This document shows, piece by piece, positions 1 to 3,883 of a stretch of 8,490 bases of DNA (within the stretch, counting starts at the first letter, position 1; every line of letters starts with the position of its first letter). The position numbers were made by a program, and so were the translations under genes. Source of the stretch: Nitrospirota bacterium (lineage in GTDB: Bacteria > Nitrospirota > CAKKRA01 > 9FT-COMBO-42-15); contig JACRON010000181.1 in the NCBI GenBank assembly GCA_016214425.1, positions 1-8,490 of the forward strand, written 5' to 3'. The notes under the pieces are model-generated. The model did no database searches. It saw nothing but the letters and a program-made list of their open reading frames with translations, and was not told the DNA's origin.

Positions 1-64
1 AGTCGTTGATGGAGAGTGGAAGCAGCATCATTTGATCCTTGTCTGTTTGAGAAAGAAATTTCAT
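1..64 (-). CDS. IS1182-type transposase, N-terminal fragment cut by window edge
   Basis: Only the first 21 codons are in the window, reading leftwards off its edge. The protein begins MKFLSQTDKDQMMLLPLSIN, which resembles the conserved start of IS1182-type DDE transposases (a 'MKFLxxxDxxQMxLLPxSIxDYIP' pattern, recalled rather than searched). GGAGG at 69-73 lies 4 nt upstream of the ATG, and a TATAAT box lies at 88-93. The insertion sequence end should fall between about 88 and the lipoprotein stop at 109, so that gene may have been clipped by it. Whether the transposase is intact cannot be seen. The family call rests on 21 residues and is likely but not certain. Confidence 0.6.
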   Translation of the reverse strand, partial: MKFLSQTDKDQMMLLPLSIND

Positions 65-87
65 ATGGCCTCCGTAGTTTTTCTTAA

Positions 88-93
88 ATTATA
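88..93 (-). promoter_or_regulatory. Candidate -10 box for the left-edge transposase
   Basis: TATAAT on the minus strand, preceded by TGG as in an extended -10 (TGnTATAAT). The predicted start near position 81 would leave a leader of about 17 nt containing the GGAGG. There is no good -35; the 17-bp-spaced hexamer reads TTCTTT. Insertion sequences commonly carry such a promoter just inside their end. Confidence 0.35.
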
Positions 94-108
94 CCACAGA
101 AGGTATCT

Positions 109-414
109 TCAAAGAAGGGACTTTTCACACAGCCTGTCGAGAATAACAGCATCAGCGCCAAGCGAGCAGGCCTCAGATCTAATTGCCTTCATAGCGGCAT
201 CTGGATTGTTGGTTTCCCGCTCATGGGTAATGATCCCAAGCACTTCATAAGGCCGTTCCGTTGGAATTTCTCTCTCTGAGGTAAAGAACTCAATTTGACA
301 GTTCTCTATCTTGGGCGAATATGTACGAAAGCGCGTTGTTTTTGTAGAGGTACACGAAACAACAATAAGGAAAACAAAAAGTATTAGAAATGAAAAAATT
401 CTACAGGGTTTCAT
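109..414 (-). CDS. Small lipoprotein with C-terminal 'LGADAVI' motif
   Basis: A 101-residue protein. Residues 1-20 form a lipoprotein signal peptide: K2 and R5, then a hydrophobic core (FSFLILFVFLIVV), then lipobox VVSC with Cys21 as the lipidated residue, so it should be membrane anchored. The mature part is short. Its tail, MKAIRSEACSLGADAVIL, resembles the 'A(A)xLGADAVI' helix-strand of small envelope lipoproteins of the RcsF/YbjQ-like alpha-beta fold; that link is inference. GGAGG at 424-428 lies 9 nt before the ATG and supports this start. The C-terminus (residues after about 92) may be altered by the adjoining insertion sequence. It is transcribed in the same direction as the TA relics upstream, with about 90 bp between. 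No partner gene hints at its role. Confidence 0.7.
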   Translation of the reverse strand: MKPCRIFSFLILFVFLIVVSCTSTKTTRFRTYSPKIENCQIEFFTSEREIPTERPYEVLGIITHERETNNPDAAMKAIRSEACSLGADAVILDRLCEKSLL

Positions 415-505
415 GATATTTATCCTCCAAGAGAAATCTCCACATGTTCAGTACCTAACATTTTTTAATCTTTTTTTCGTGAAAAGAGCATTTAATAAAC
501 GAAGT

Positions 506-640
506 TCATTTATCAATTTTATATAAAAAATTTACCACCTTTGCATCCATTCCACGCAGTCCTGTCTTTGCAGCAATGTCTGCTGCTTCCATTGCAGATT
601 TATCATCAAGAATTACAAAGGAAATATTATCTCCCGCTGT
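506..640 (-). pseudogene. PIN-domain (VapC-type) toxin, C-terminal remnant
   Basis: This is a 44-codon open stretch ending in TGA at 506-508, with no start codon of its own. It reads TAGDNISFVILDD, then SAMEAADIAAKTGLRGMDA, then KVVNFLYKIDK. The 'AA.IA.KTGLRGMDA.VV' segment is the hallmark C-terminal part of PIN-domain ribonuclease toxins, whose conserved Asp sits in the 'RGMDA' motif. The N-terminal two thirds, including the 'DTNxxI' acidic residue, is missing. The remnant joins directly, in another frame, to the tail of the antitoxin relic at 613-827, as if one deletion removed the intergenic junction and the toxin's front. It cannot make an active nuclease. Confidence 0.7.
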
Positions 641-827
641 TGGGATATTTCTTCAACTGCTGAAACTTTATTCCATGTGGCTGATACTTTCTCTCCCAGC
701 GCTTTCCACTTGCTTAATTTGTGTTTTGCAATATGTGCCATTTTAATTTCCCGAAAAATCATCTCCTTTTTATCTCTTTTATCTCATGGATTAAATTGGA
801 TAGCTTGTTCTCTAAAGTTGTTGACAT
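613..827 (-). pseudogene. Frameshifted antitoxin gene of a lost PIN toxin
   Basis: Translation from the ATG at 827, with AAGGAG at 835-840, gives MSTTLENKLSNLIHEIKEIK and stops at TGA 759-761 after 22 codons. A second frame open from 762 down to 613 continues MIFREIKMAHIAKHKLSKWK, ALGEKVSATWNKVSAVEEIS and QQRE. The halves match one antitoxin type as I recall it: an N-terminal amphipathic helix, then '.KW..LGEKVS..W...SAVEEI..QRE'. A single-base frameshift near 762-772 therefore broke the gene. After QQRE the reading runs into deletion-derived sequence, and the next frame encodes the PIN tail. The start lies 15 nt past the stop of the orphan antitoxin at 842-1096, so two antitoxin-like genes sit back to back with no complete toxin. 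Confidence 0.65.
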
Positions 828-841
828 AAAAATTCTCCTTT

Positions 842-1096
842 CTATTTACATTTTGCCATACCGCTTCGGGCATTTCGTTCCCAATCTTCCCTTAATCTTT
901 TTGCCTCATGCCCTGCATCAATATCTTTATATATTCCTGAAGTTTCTTTAACAACTTTGTTAATATCCTCAGATGAAAGGGTCTCCTCTAAATCATCATA
1001 AATAATCTGAACTTCTATCTTTTTATGCGGCAGTTCTTTATTTATGTATTTTATTTTGCCATTCTCTATAATTGCTTTCGCTATTTTGTGTCCCAT
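842..1096 (-). CDS. Orphan antitoxin-like protein (VapB/AF2212-like)
   Basis: An 84-residue protein. The N-terminal half (MGHKIAKAIIENGKIKYINK, then IEVQIIYDD) has the short beta-strand pattern of AF2212/AbrB-like antitoxins. The C-terminal half, KVVKETSGIYKDIDAGHEAK followed by RLREDWER, matches the 'V.ET.GI.K..D......LR.EWER' tail often seen in antitoxins paired with PIN toxins and probably used to block the toxin. AAGGAGGGTG at 1102-1111 supports the start, and a promoter lies at 1117-1145. The gene expected next is a PIN toxin. Instead a second, broken antitoxin follows, so this one has no cognate toxin nearby. It may be a leftover or may act on a toxin elsewhere. Family assignment is by pattern only. 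Confidence 0.6.
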   Translation of the reverse strand: MGHKIAKAIIENGKIKYINKELPHKKIEVQIIYDDLEETLSSEDINKVVKETSGIYKDIDAGHEAKRLREDWERNARSGMAKCK

Positions 1097-1116
1097 AGAA
1101 CACCCTCCTTTTTATA

Positions 1117-1145
1117 ATTATACTCTCCACTGCCTTAAAAAACAA
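1117..1145 (-). promoter_or_regulatory. Promoter for the orphan antitoxin, inside the ORF6N 3' end
   Basis: TTGTTT (1140-1145), 17-bp spacer, TATAAT (1117-1122) on the minus strand. The predicted start near 1110 gives a leader of about 14 nt carrying the strong Shine-Dalgarno of the antitoxin gene. The TAA stop of the truncated ORF6N gene (1118-1120) lies inside the -10 box. The last dozen ORF6N codons are therefore probably promoter DNA read by accident. Confidence 0.5.
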
Positions 1146-1390
1146 CTGATAAAAAGGCGCATTACTTTGGATATCACAATTTGTGATTTCCAATTCACCA
1201 TTTCATCTTTTGTTAACTGAAACATAAAATCTTCAGGGAAACGCTTTTTATTTCTTCTAACAGCCTGATTCAATACCCTTGTCTCAACGCCATAAAGTGT
1301 AGCCAAATCTCTATCAAGCATCACCTTCTTGCCTCTGATAAAAAGTATTTTGTTTTCTATAATCTGTTGTGGAATTATTGAACTTTCCAT
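1118..1390 (-). CDS. Truncated ORF6N-domain protein
   Basis: I use the ATG at 1390 because GAGGAG stands 6 nt before it; a TTG further upstream in the same frame lacks this. The 90-residue product starts MESSIIPQQIIENKILFIRG, then KKVMLDRDLATLYGVETRVL and NQAVRRNKKRFPEDFMFQLT. This is the ORF6N domain (PF10543), found in phage-, mobile-element- and TA-associated DNA-binding proteins. Family members usually continue past 'SQIVIS' into a 'YAFTEQG' core and a longer C-terminal region. Here homology ends at WKSQIVISK and a 15-residue unrelated tail (VMRLFISCFLRQWRV) leads to a stop inside a promoter. The gene is 3'-truncated, and a stable or working product is doubtful. Confidence 0.65.
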   Translation of the reverse strand: MESSIIPQQIIENKILFIRGKKVMLDRDLATLYGVETRVLNQAVRRNKKRFPEDFMFQLTKDEMVNWKSQIVISKVMRLFISCFLRQWRV

Positions 1391-1429
1391 ATCAGTCTCC
1401 TCATTTAGAGAAAGGAACAGCGCCAAGTC

Positions 1430-1556
1430 TTGAAATATCAGTTTCTACCATCCACTGCCTTAATAACCCGCACTTTATAATCCGCAATCTCTTTATATTA
1501 AGCTTATAAATAGCCTCATCATTGCAGGCATAAAAAGTATATTCCGCTACAGTTTA
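1430..1556 (-). other. Decayed remnant between brnA and the ORF6N gene
   Basis: This 127-bp stretch is open in one minus-strand frame (reading EYTFYACNDEAIYKLNIKRL and on through LLRQWMVETDISRL) but has no start codon. It contains one copy of the 27-bp promoter/start module (1519-1545) and a 13-bp word, TCCACTGCCTTAA (1451-1463), that recurs at 1126-1138. Another frame reads MMRLFIS, echoing the odd tail of the ORF6N protein. I read it as the scar of a lost gene, probably related to the sequence at 3712-3838. Confidence 0.4.
1519..1545 (-). repeat. 27-bp repeat, copy 1 (degenerate promoter/start module)
   Basis: Identical over 27 bp to 3792-3818 and similar for roughly 15 bp more on the low-coordinate side. 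On the minus strand it carries TATACT, then TTTT, then ATGCCTGCAATGA. In this copy the hexamer 17 bp upstream is CAAGTT, at the 3' end of brnA, so the -35 is lost and the ORF after the ATG stops after about a dozen codons. Confidence 0.7.
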
Positions 1557-1832
1557 TTAACTTGCCTTCCTTAATTTCAATAACTCCTTACGCACTGTTT
1601 CTCTGACCACTTCCTGTATTGGCCGCTTGTCCTGCTTGGTATAGTTGCGCAAAGCCTGATTCATAGCGGTCTGATAGCCCTGTCCTTCTTGCTCAGCCTC
1701 ATTTTTAAACCATTCAAGTATATCAGTATCTATCCAGATAGTGATGCGGGTCTTGTTTTTATGCGGTATAACAGGCCCTCGTTTACCTTTGCTGAAATCG
1801 TATTCCTTCTTTATGTCATTTTTTTTCTTCAT
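1557..1832 (-). CDS. brnA: BrnA-type antitoxin
   Basis: A 91-residue partner of BrnT. The N-terminal EYDFSKGKRGPV (residues 10-21) matches the conserved 'DFSKxxRG' segment of BrnA proteins. KTRITIWIDTDILEWFKNEA (28-46) has the strand-helix pattern of a ribbon-helix-helix DNA-binding domain, followed by GYQTAMNQALRNY, the second helix. A basic, helical C-terminal extension runs to residue 91. The gene follows brnT with a 17-nt overlap, the usual toxin-first order and translational coupling for this system. BrnA proteins neutralise the toxin and repress their own promoter, and the 11-bp tandem repeat at 2095-2116 is the obvious binding site. Nothing in the reading frame suggests inactivation. 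Confidence 0.85.
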   Translation of the reverse strand: MKKKNDIKKEYDFSKGKRGPVIPHKNKTRITIWIDTDILEWFKNEAEQEGQGYQTAMNQALRNYTKQDKRPIQEVVRETVRKELLKLRKAS

Positions 1833-2088
1833 AGGGTTTCCTTTCTTTTTTAGCCGCTTTTCTGGCTGAAATTAGCCTGATTTTATCCTCTCCTGCATAG
1901 GCATATACAACAACCAGTATTCTTCCTAAAAGGTCTGCTCCAAGAGTAATAAAACGCTTCTCTTCATGCCGCTCGTCTTCTATGGTTATTGCCAGTGGGT
2001 CATCAAGAACTGTCGCAGCATGTGAAAATTCTATTTCGTGCTTTTCAAGATTTTCTGATGCTTTATTGGTATCCCAAACAACCTTCAT
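1816..2088 (-). CDS. brnT: BrnT-type ribonuclease toxin
   Basis: A 90-residue protein of the BrnT family (RelE-like fold; BrnT proteins inhibit translation by cutting RNA). It starts MKVVWDTNKASENLEKHEIE and has the family phrase FSHAATVLDDPLAITIEDER (21-40). It then shows 'R.I.LGxxLLGRILVVVYA' and the C-terminal IRLISARKAAKKERKPYE (70-87), a basic motif typical of the family. The gene looks full length. A near-consensus promoter lies immediately upstream and places the predicted transcript start at the ATG. No Shine-Dalgarno precedes it, so translation is probably leaderless. An IS256-type element begins 51 bp upstream but leaves the promoter whole. Confidence 0.87.
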   Translation of the reverse strand: MKVVWDTNKASENLEKHEIEFSHAATVLDDPLAITIEDERHEEKRFITLGADLLGRILVVVYAYAGEDKIRLISARKAAKKERKPYEEKK

Positions 2089-2093
2089 AGGCT

Positions 2094-2122
2094 ATTATAT
2101 GTATATTATATGTATATGTCAA
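2094..2122 (-). promoter_or_regulatory. brnTA promoter (near-perfect sigma70), leaderless geometry
   Basis: TTGACA (2117-2122), 17-bp spacer, TATAAT (2094-2099), all on the minus strand. Only five bases (AGCCT) separate the -10 box from the brnT ATG. The usual +1, 6-7 nt past the -10, therefore falls on the A or T of the start codon. Confidence 0.8.
2095..2116. repeat. 11-bp tandem repeat in brnTA promoter spacer, likely BrnA operator
   Basis: TTATATGTATA occurs twice head to tail (2095-2105 and 2106-2116) and fills the space between the -35 and -10 boxes. Ribbon-helix-helix antitoxins usually bind short direct or inverted repeats spaced about one helical turn. A repressor here would block the polymerase outright. 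The repeat is seen directly; its role is inference. Confidence 0.6.
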
Positions 2123-2129
2123 TAGTTAT

Positions 2130-2138
2130 TTGAGTTTT
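2130..2138. repeat. Target-site duplication, left copy
   Basis: TTGAGTTTT abuts the left inverted repeat of the IS256-family element and recurs exactly at 3503-3511 after the right end. Nine bp fits the 8-9 bp duplications made by IS256-family elements. Confidence 0.85.
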
Positions 2139-2166
2139 GGTAGTGTAAAATATTCTGTGTAAAATC

Positions 2167-2195
2167 TTGTTTAGAAAGAAGAATGGGTGTATTCT
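2167..2195 (+). promoter_or_regulatory. Candidate transposase promoter
   Basis: TTGTTT (2167-2172), 17-bp spacer, TATTCT (2190-2195). The predicted start near 2202 lies past the left arm of the 2183-2242 stem-loop. A transcript made here would lack that arm and keep the ribosome binding site free. Match to consensus is moderate. Confidence 0.4.
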
Positions 2196-2242
2196 CCATT
2201 GGTTTTGGGATTAACCATTAATAAAAGGAGGAATACACCCAT
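2183..2242 (+). promoter_or_regulatory. Stem-loop covering the first transposase RBS and start codon
   Basis: ATGGGTGTATTCTCC (2183-2197) pairs with GGAGGAATACACCCAT (2227-2242): 15 base pairs with one bulged G at 2230. The 29-nt loop contains a smaller TGGTT/AACCA pairing (2200-2204 with 2213-2217). The right arm holds both the AGGAGG and the first two bases of the ATG at 2241. Several insertion sequences use such a structure to silence transposase translation from read-through RNA. Confidence 0.7.
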
Positions 2243-2341
2243 GCAAGTAAAGGAATTAACAAAACTAACAGTATCAGATTAATAAAAGGAGGAATACACC
2301 CATGCAAGTAAAGGAATTAACAAAACTAACAGTATCAGATT
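2217..2341 (+). repeat. 61-bp tandem duplication of the transposase start region
   Basis: Positions 2217-2280 match 2278-2341 exactly (64 bp at a 61-bp offset). The unit contains the RBS, ATG and first 13 codons. Because 61 is not a multiple of three, the upper copy reads MQVKELTKLTVSD and stops at TAA 2280-2282. The lower copy starts the full gene at 2302. Confidence 0.92.
2241..2282 (+). CDS. 13-codon leader ORF made by the duplication
   Basis: ATG at 2241 with AGGAGG at 2226-2231 (upper duplicate), reading MQVKELTKLTVSD then TAA. It repeats the first 13 residues of the transposase. It has a full Shine-Dalgarno and could be translated, but more likely matters as a decoy or upstream ORF than as a peptide. 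Its stop lies about 20 nt before the real start. Confidence 0.5.
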   Translation: MQVKELTKLTVSD

Positions 2342-3495
2342 TAATGAAGGAAGTAAAGGGTAGTTTTATTGATTACTGGGAAAGGCATGATGAGACTGTA
2401 AAGGCATTTAGGAAGAGGTTGATAGAGGAGGCATTAGAGGCTGAGCGTGAGATATTGGTTCAATGTTTGCCCTATGAACGGGCATCTATCCGTAAGGATT
2501 ACCGTAATGGTTATTGGTCAAGATGGATAACCCTTAAGGATGGCAGGCTTTGCGTAAGGATGCCGAGGATAAGGAGAGGAGGTTATAAGAGCAATATAAT
2601 ACCAAGATATAAGCAGAGGGTAGATGAGGTAGATGCTGCATTGATGAGGATATTCTTATATGGTGCATCTACAAGGCTGACTGGTGAGGCGCTAAGGCCG
2701 CTATTAGGCGAAGGGGTATCAGCCCAGACCATATCTAACATAGCAAAAGGTCTTGATGAAGAGGTATCAAGGTATCATAGTCGTAGGCTTGAGGATAGAT
2801 ACTTATATCTCTTTTTTGATGGTATAGTATTAAAGATGAGGACGGGATTTGGTTCAAAGAAGAAAGTGGTATTGGTAGCTTATGGGATAAGGGTTGATGG
2901 TAAGAGGGAGCTTATAGACTTTATGATAGTGAAGCATGAGAGTGAGAGCAAGTGGGGATGTTTTTTAAATAATCTTTACAATCGTGGAATTACAGGGGAG
3001 GCATTGGGGTTAATAATAACGGATGGCAATGCCGGGCTTATCAATGCTATAGATGCACTTTATCCTTATGTAAAAAGACAGAGGTGCTGGGCTCATAAGC
3101 TAAGGAATGTAGCTAATTATCTTAAGAAGAAGGATCAGGAGAAGTGTATAAATGAGGCGAGGGTTATATACAGTGCGGAAAACAGGAAAGAAGCTGTGAA
3201 GGCATATAGTAAGTGGGCAAAGAGGTGGGGAGCAATATACTCTAATGCAGTAAGATGTATAGAGAAGGATATAGAGGAGTTACTGAACTTCTACTATTGC
3301 CCTTCTGAGATAAGGATAAAGGTAAGGACTACAAATGTAATAGAAAGGGCCTTTGTGGAGGTAAGAAGAAGGACGAGGCCCATGAGTTGTTTTAACAATA
3401 CACAGAGTATTGAGAGGATAGTATATGCAGTATTGAGCCATCTAAATAATCAATGGGGAAGAAAACCCTTAAAAGAATTTACACATAAGTCTTGA
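2302..3495 (+). CDS. IS256-family (Mutator type) DDE transposase
   Basis: A 397-residue transposase of usual family length (PF00872). It catalyses cut-out and insertion of the element ends. The catalytic acidic residues are visible: D173 in YLFFDGIVLK, D241 in LIITDGNAGL and E348 in TTNVIERAFVEVRRRTRP. The conserved CWAH motif (C262-H265) follows the second Asp. The region before residue 150 is the helical DNA-binding part. AGGAGG at 2287-2292 lies 9 nt before the ATG. The frame is uninterrupted, so the protein should be active. Its start region is duplicated just upstream, and the upper copy is covered by a stem-loop, which probably changes its expression. Codon use (AGG, ATA rich) is like that of the neighbours. 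Confidence 0.93.
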   Translation: MQVKELTKLTVSDLMKEVKGSFIDYWERHDETVKAFRKRLIEEALEAEREILVQCLPYERASIRKDYRNGYWSRWITLKDGRLCVRMPRIRRGGYKSNIIPRYKQRVDEVDAALMRIFLYGASTRLTGEALRPLLGEGVSAQTISNIAKGLDEEVSRYHSRRLEDRYLYLFFDGIVLKMRTGFGSKKKVVLVAYGIRVDGKRELIDFMIVKHESESKWGCFLNNLYNRGITGEALGLIITDGNAGLINAIDALYPYVKRQRCWAHKLRNVANYLKKKDQEKCINEARVIYSAENRKEAVKAYSKWAKRWGAIYSNAVRCIEKDIEELLNFYYCPSEIRIKVRTTNVIERAFVEVRRRTRPMSCFNNTQSIERIVYAVLSHLNNQWGRKPLKEFTHKS

Positions 3496-3502
3496 CACTA
3501 CC

Positions 3503-3511
3503 TTGAGTTTT
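3503..3511. repeat. Target-site duplication, right copy
   Basis: TTGAGTTTT, identical to 2130-2138, directly follows the right inverted repeat. It overlaps the stop codon of the truncated vapC (TAA at 3510-3512 on the minus strand). Confidence 0.85.
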
Positions 3512-3728
3512 ACACCCTTGCTCTATCTCGCATAGGAAGAAAGAAACACTGCTCTTGACTTATCAGATTCTTCTCAGGATACTGTGAGGATTTTGCCCCG
3601 TAATTAAGCTCGGCAATTACAAGAGCGCTGACTGCAATTTCTTCAATATTTGAAATTATTTTGTCTTTGATGGCATGATTGCCTTTGAGGTAAGCAATTA
3701 TTATGTTAGTATCAAGCAGGAACATCAA
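3510..3728 (-). pseudogene. vapC: vapC-type PIN toxin, 3'-truncated
   Basis: 72 codons of a protein that is normally about 130 residues. The N-terminal half is good PIN sequence: MMFLLDTNIIIAYLKGN with D6 of the 'DTN' motif, and IAVSALVIAELNYGAKSS with the conserved E40. After PEKNL (residue 55) the sequence becomes unrelated (ISQEQCFFLPMRDRARV) and stops. The C-terminal catalytic Asp residues are missing, so no active nuclease is expected. Removing the insertion sequence and one target copy leaves the same TAA, so the loss came before or apart from the IS256 insertion. The start (3728, or the second Met at 3725) overlaps the end of a 30-codon ORF driven by a good promoter. No clear Shine-Dalgarno is present, so translation may have been coupled. 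Confidence 0.75.
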
Positions 3729-3804
3729 AGTCTACTTTTCTGCCAGAATAAGCATGTCTAAGCGCTACATGAGCCTTATAAAATAGCCTTGTCATTGCAG
3801 GCAT
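3712..3804 (-). CDS. 30-codon leader ORF upstream of vapC; possible antitoxin relic
   Basis: It reads MPAMTRLFYKAHVALRHAYS, then GRKVDFDVPA, and stops at TGA 3712-3714, overlapping vapC by 17 nt. That overlap is the normal spacing of an antitoxin and its toxin, but 30 residues is far too short for a usual VapB and I recognise no family. The ATG lies 4 nt past a TATACT box. Its first codons repeat at 1507-1531. It may be the shrunken remains of the antitoxin gene, or a coupling leader. Unknown function. Confidence 0.4.
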   Translation of the reverse strand: MPAMTRLFYKAHVALRHAYSGRKVDFDVPA

Positions 3805-3818
3805 AAAAAGTATATTCC
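3792..3818 (-). repeat. 27-bp repeat, copy 2 (intact promoter/start module)
   Basis: Identical to 1519-1545. It holds the -10 box, the ATG and the first codons of the vapC leader ORF. Here the -35 (TTGACC) is present. Confidence 0.7.
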
Positions 3819-3837
3819 CCTTGTTAAAAAAGGTCAA
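3809..3837 (-). promoter_or_regulatory. Promoter of the vapC leader/vapC unit
   Basis: TTGACC (3832-3837), 17-bp spacer, TATACT (3809-3814) on the minus strand. Four T residues then lead to ATG at 3804, so transcription is expected to begin at or within that codon. An in-frame second ATG (3795) would have a leader of about 7 nt. AAGGGG lies inside the spacer and would not be transcribed. Confidence 0.6.
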
Positions 3838-3848
3838 TACAAAATCAC

Positions 3849-3877
3849 TTTACAGCAATTGTAAATTCAGTTAATAT
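3849..3877 (+). promoter_or_regulatory. Promoter of the DUF3786-type gene, leaderless geometry
   Basis: TTTACA (3849-3854), 17-bp spacer, TAATAT (3872-3877). The base 7 nt past the -10 box is the A of the ATG at 3884, and no Shine-Dalgarno is present. The -35 overlaps a dyad, TTTACA-N5-TGTAAA (3849-3865), a possible operator. Its -35 is 11 bp from the -35 of the divergent vapC promoter, so one bound protein could affect both. Confidence 0.6.
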
Positions 3878-3883
3878 TTCTAT

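Larger units (their letters stand above)
2139..3502 (+). mobile_element. Complete IS256-family insertion sequence
   Basis: A 1364-bp element with one transposase gene. The left end reads GGTAGTGTAAAA inward from 2139. The right end, read inward from 3502 on the other strand, is GGTAGTGTCAAG. The two agree at 24 of the first 30 positions, with a shared TGTGTAAA block further in. TTGAGTTTT flanks both ends, so the insertion still has both ends and its duplication. The transposase stop (3493-3495) lies inside the right inverted repeat, a compact layout common in insertion sequences. The element separates the brnTA promoter from the broken end of vapC. The vapC reading frame would stop at the same TAA without the insertion, so the element did not truncate that gene. 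Confidence 0.9.

Noticed and set aside
32..250. Plus-strand ORF of 72 codons opposite the lipoprotein gene
   Set aside because: It is the shadow of the minus-strand lipoprotein (clear signal peptide and RBS), has no Shine-Dalgarno and no recognisable sequence.
486..510. AATGAAC-TTC-GTTTATT hairpin after the PIN remnant, considered as a terminator
   Set aside because: Weak AT-rich stem with a mismatch and no following U-tract.
506..2122. TA array considered as an integron cassette array
   Set aside because: No attC-like paired core sites or integrase gene visible, and the gaps between genes are gene relics or promoters.
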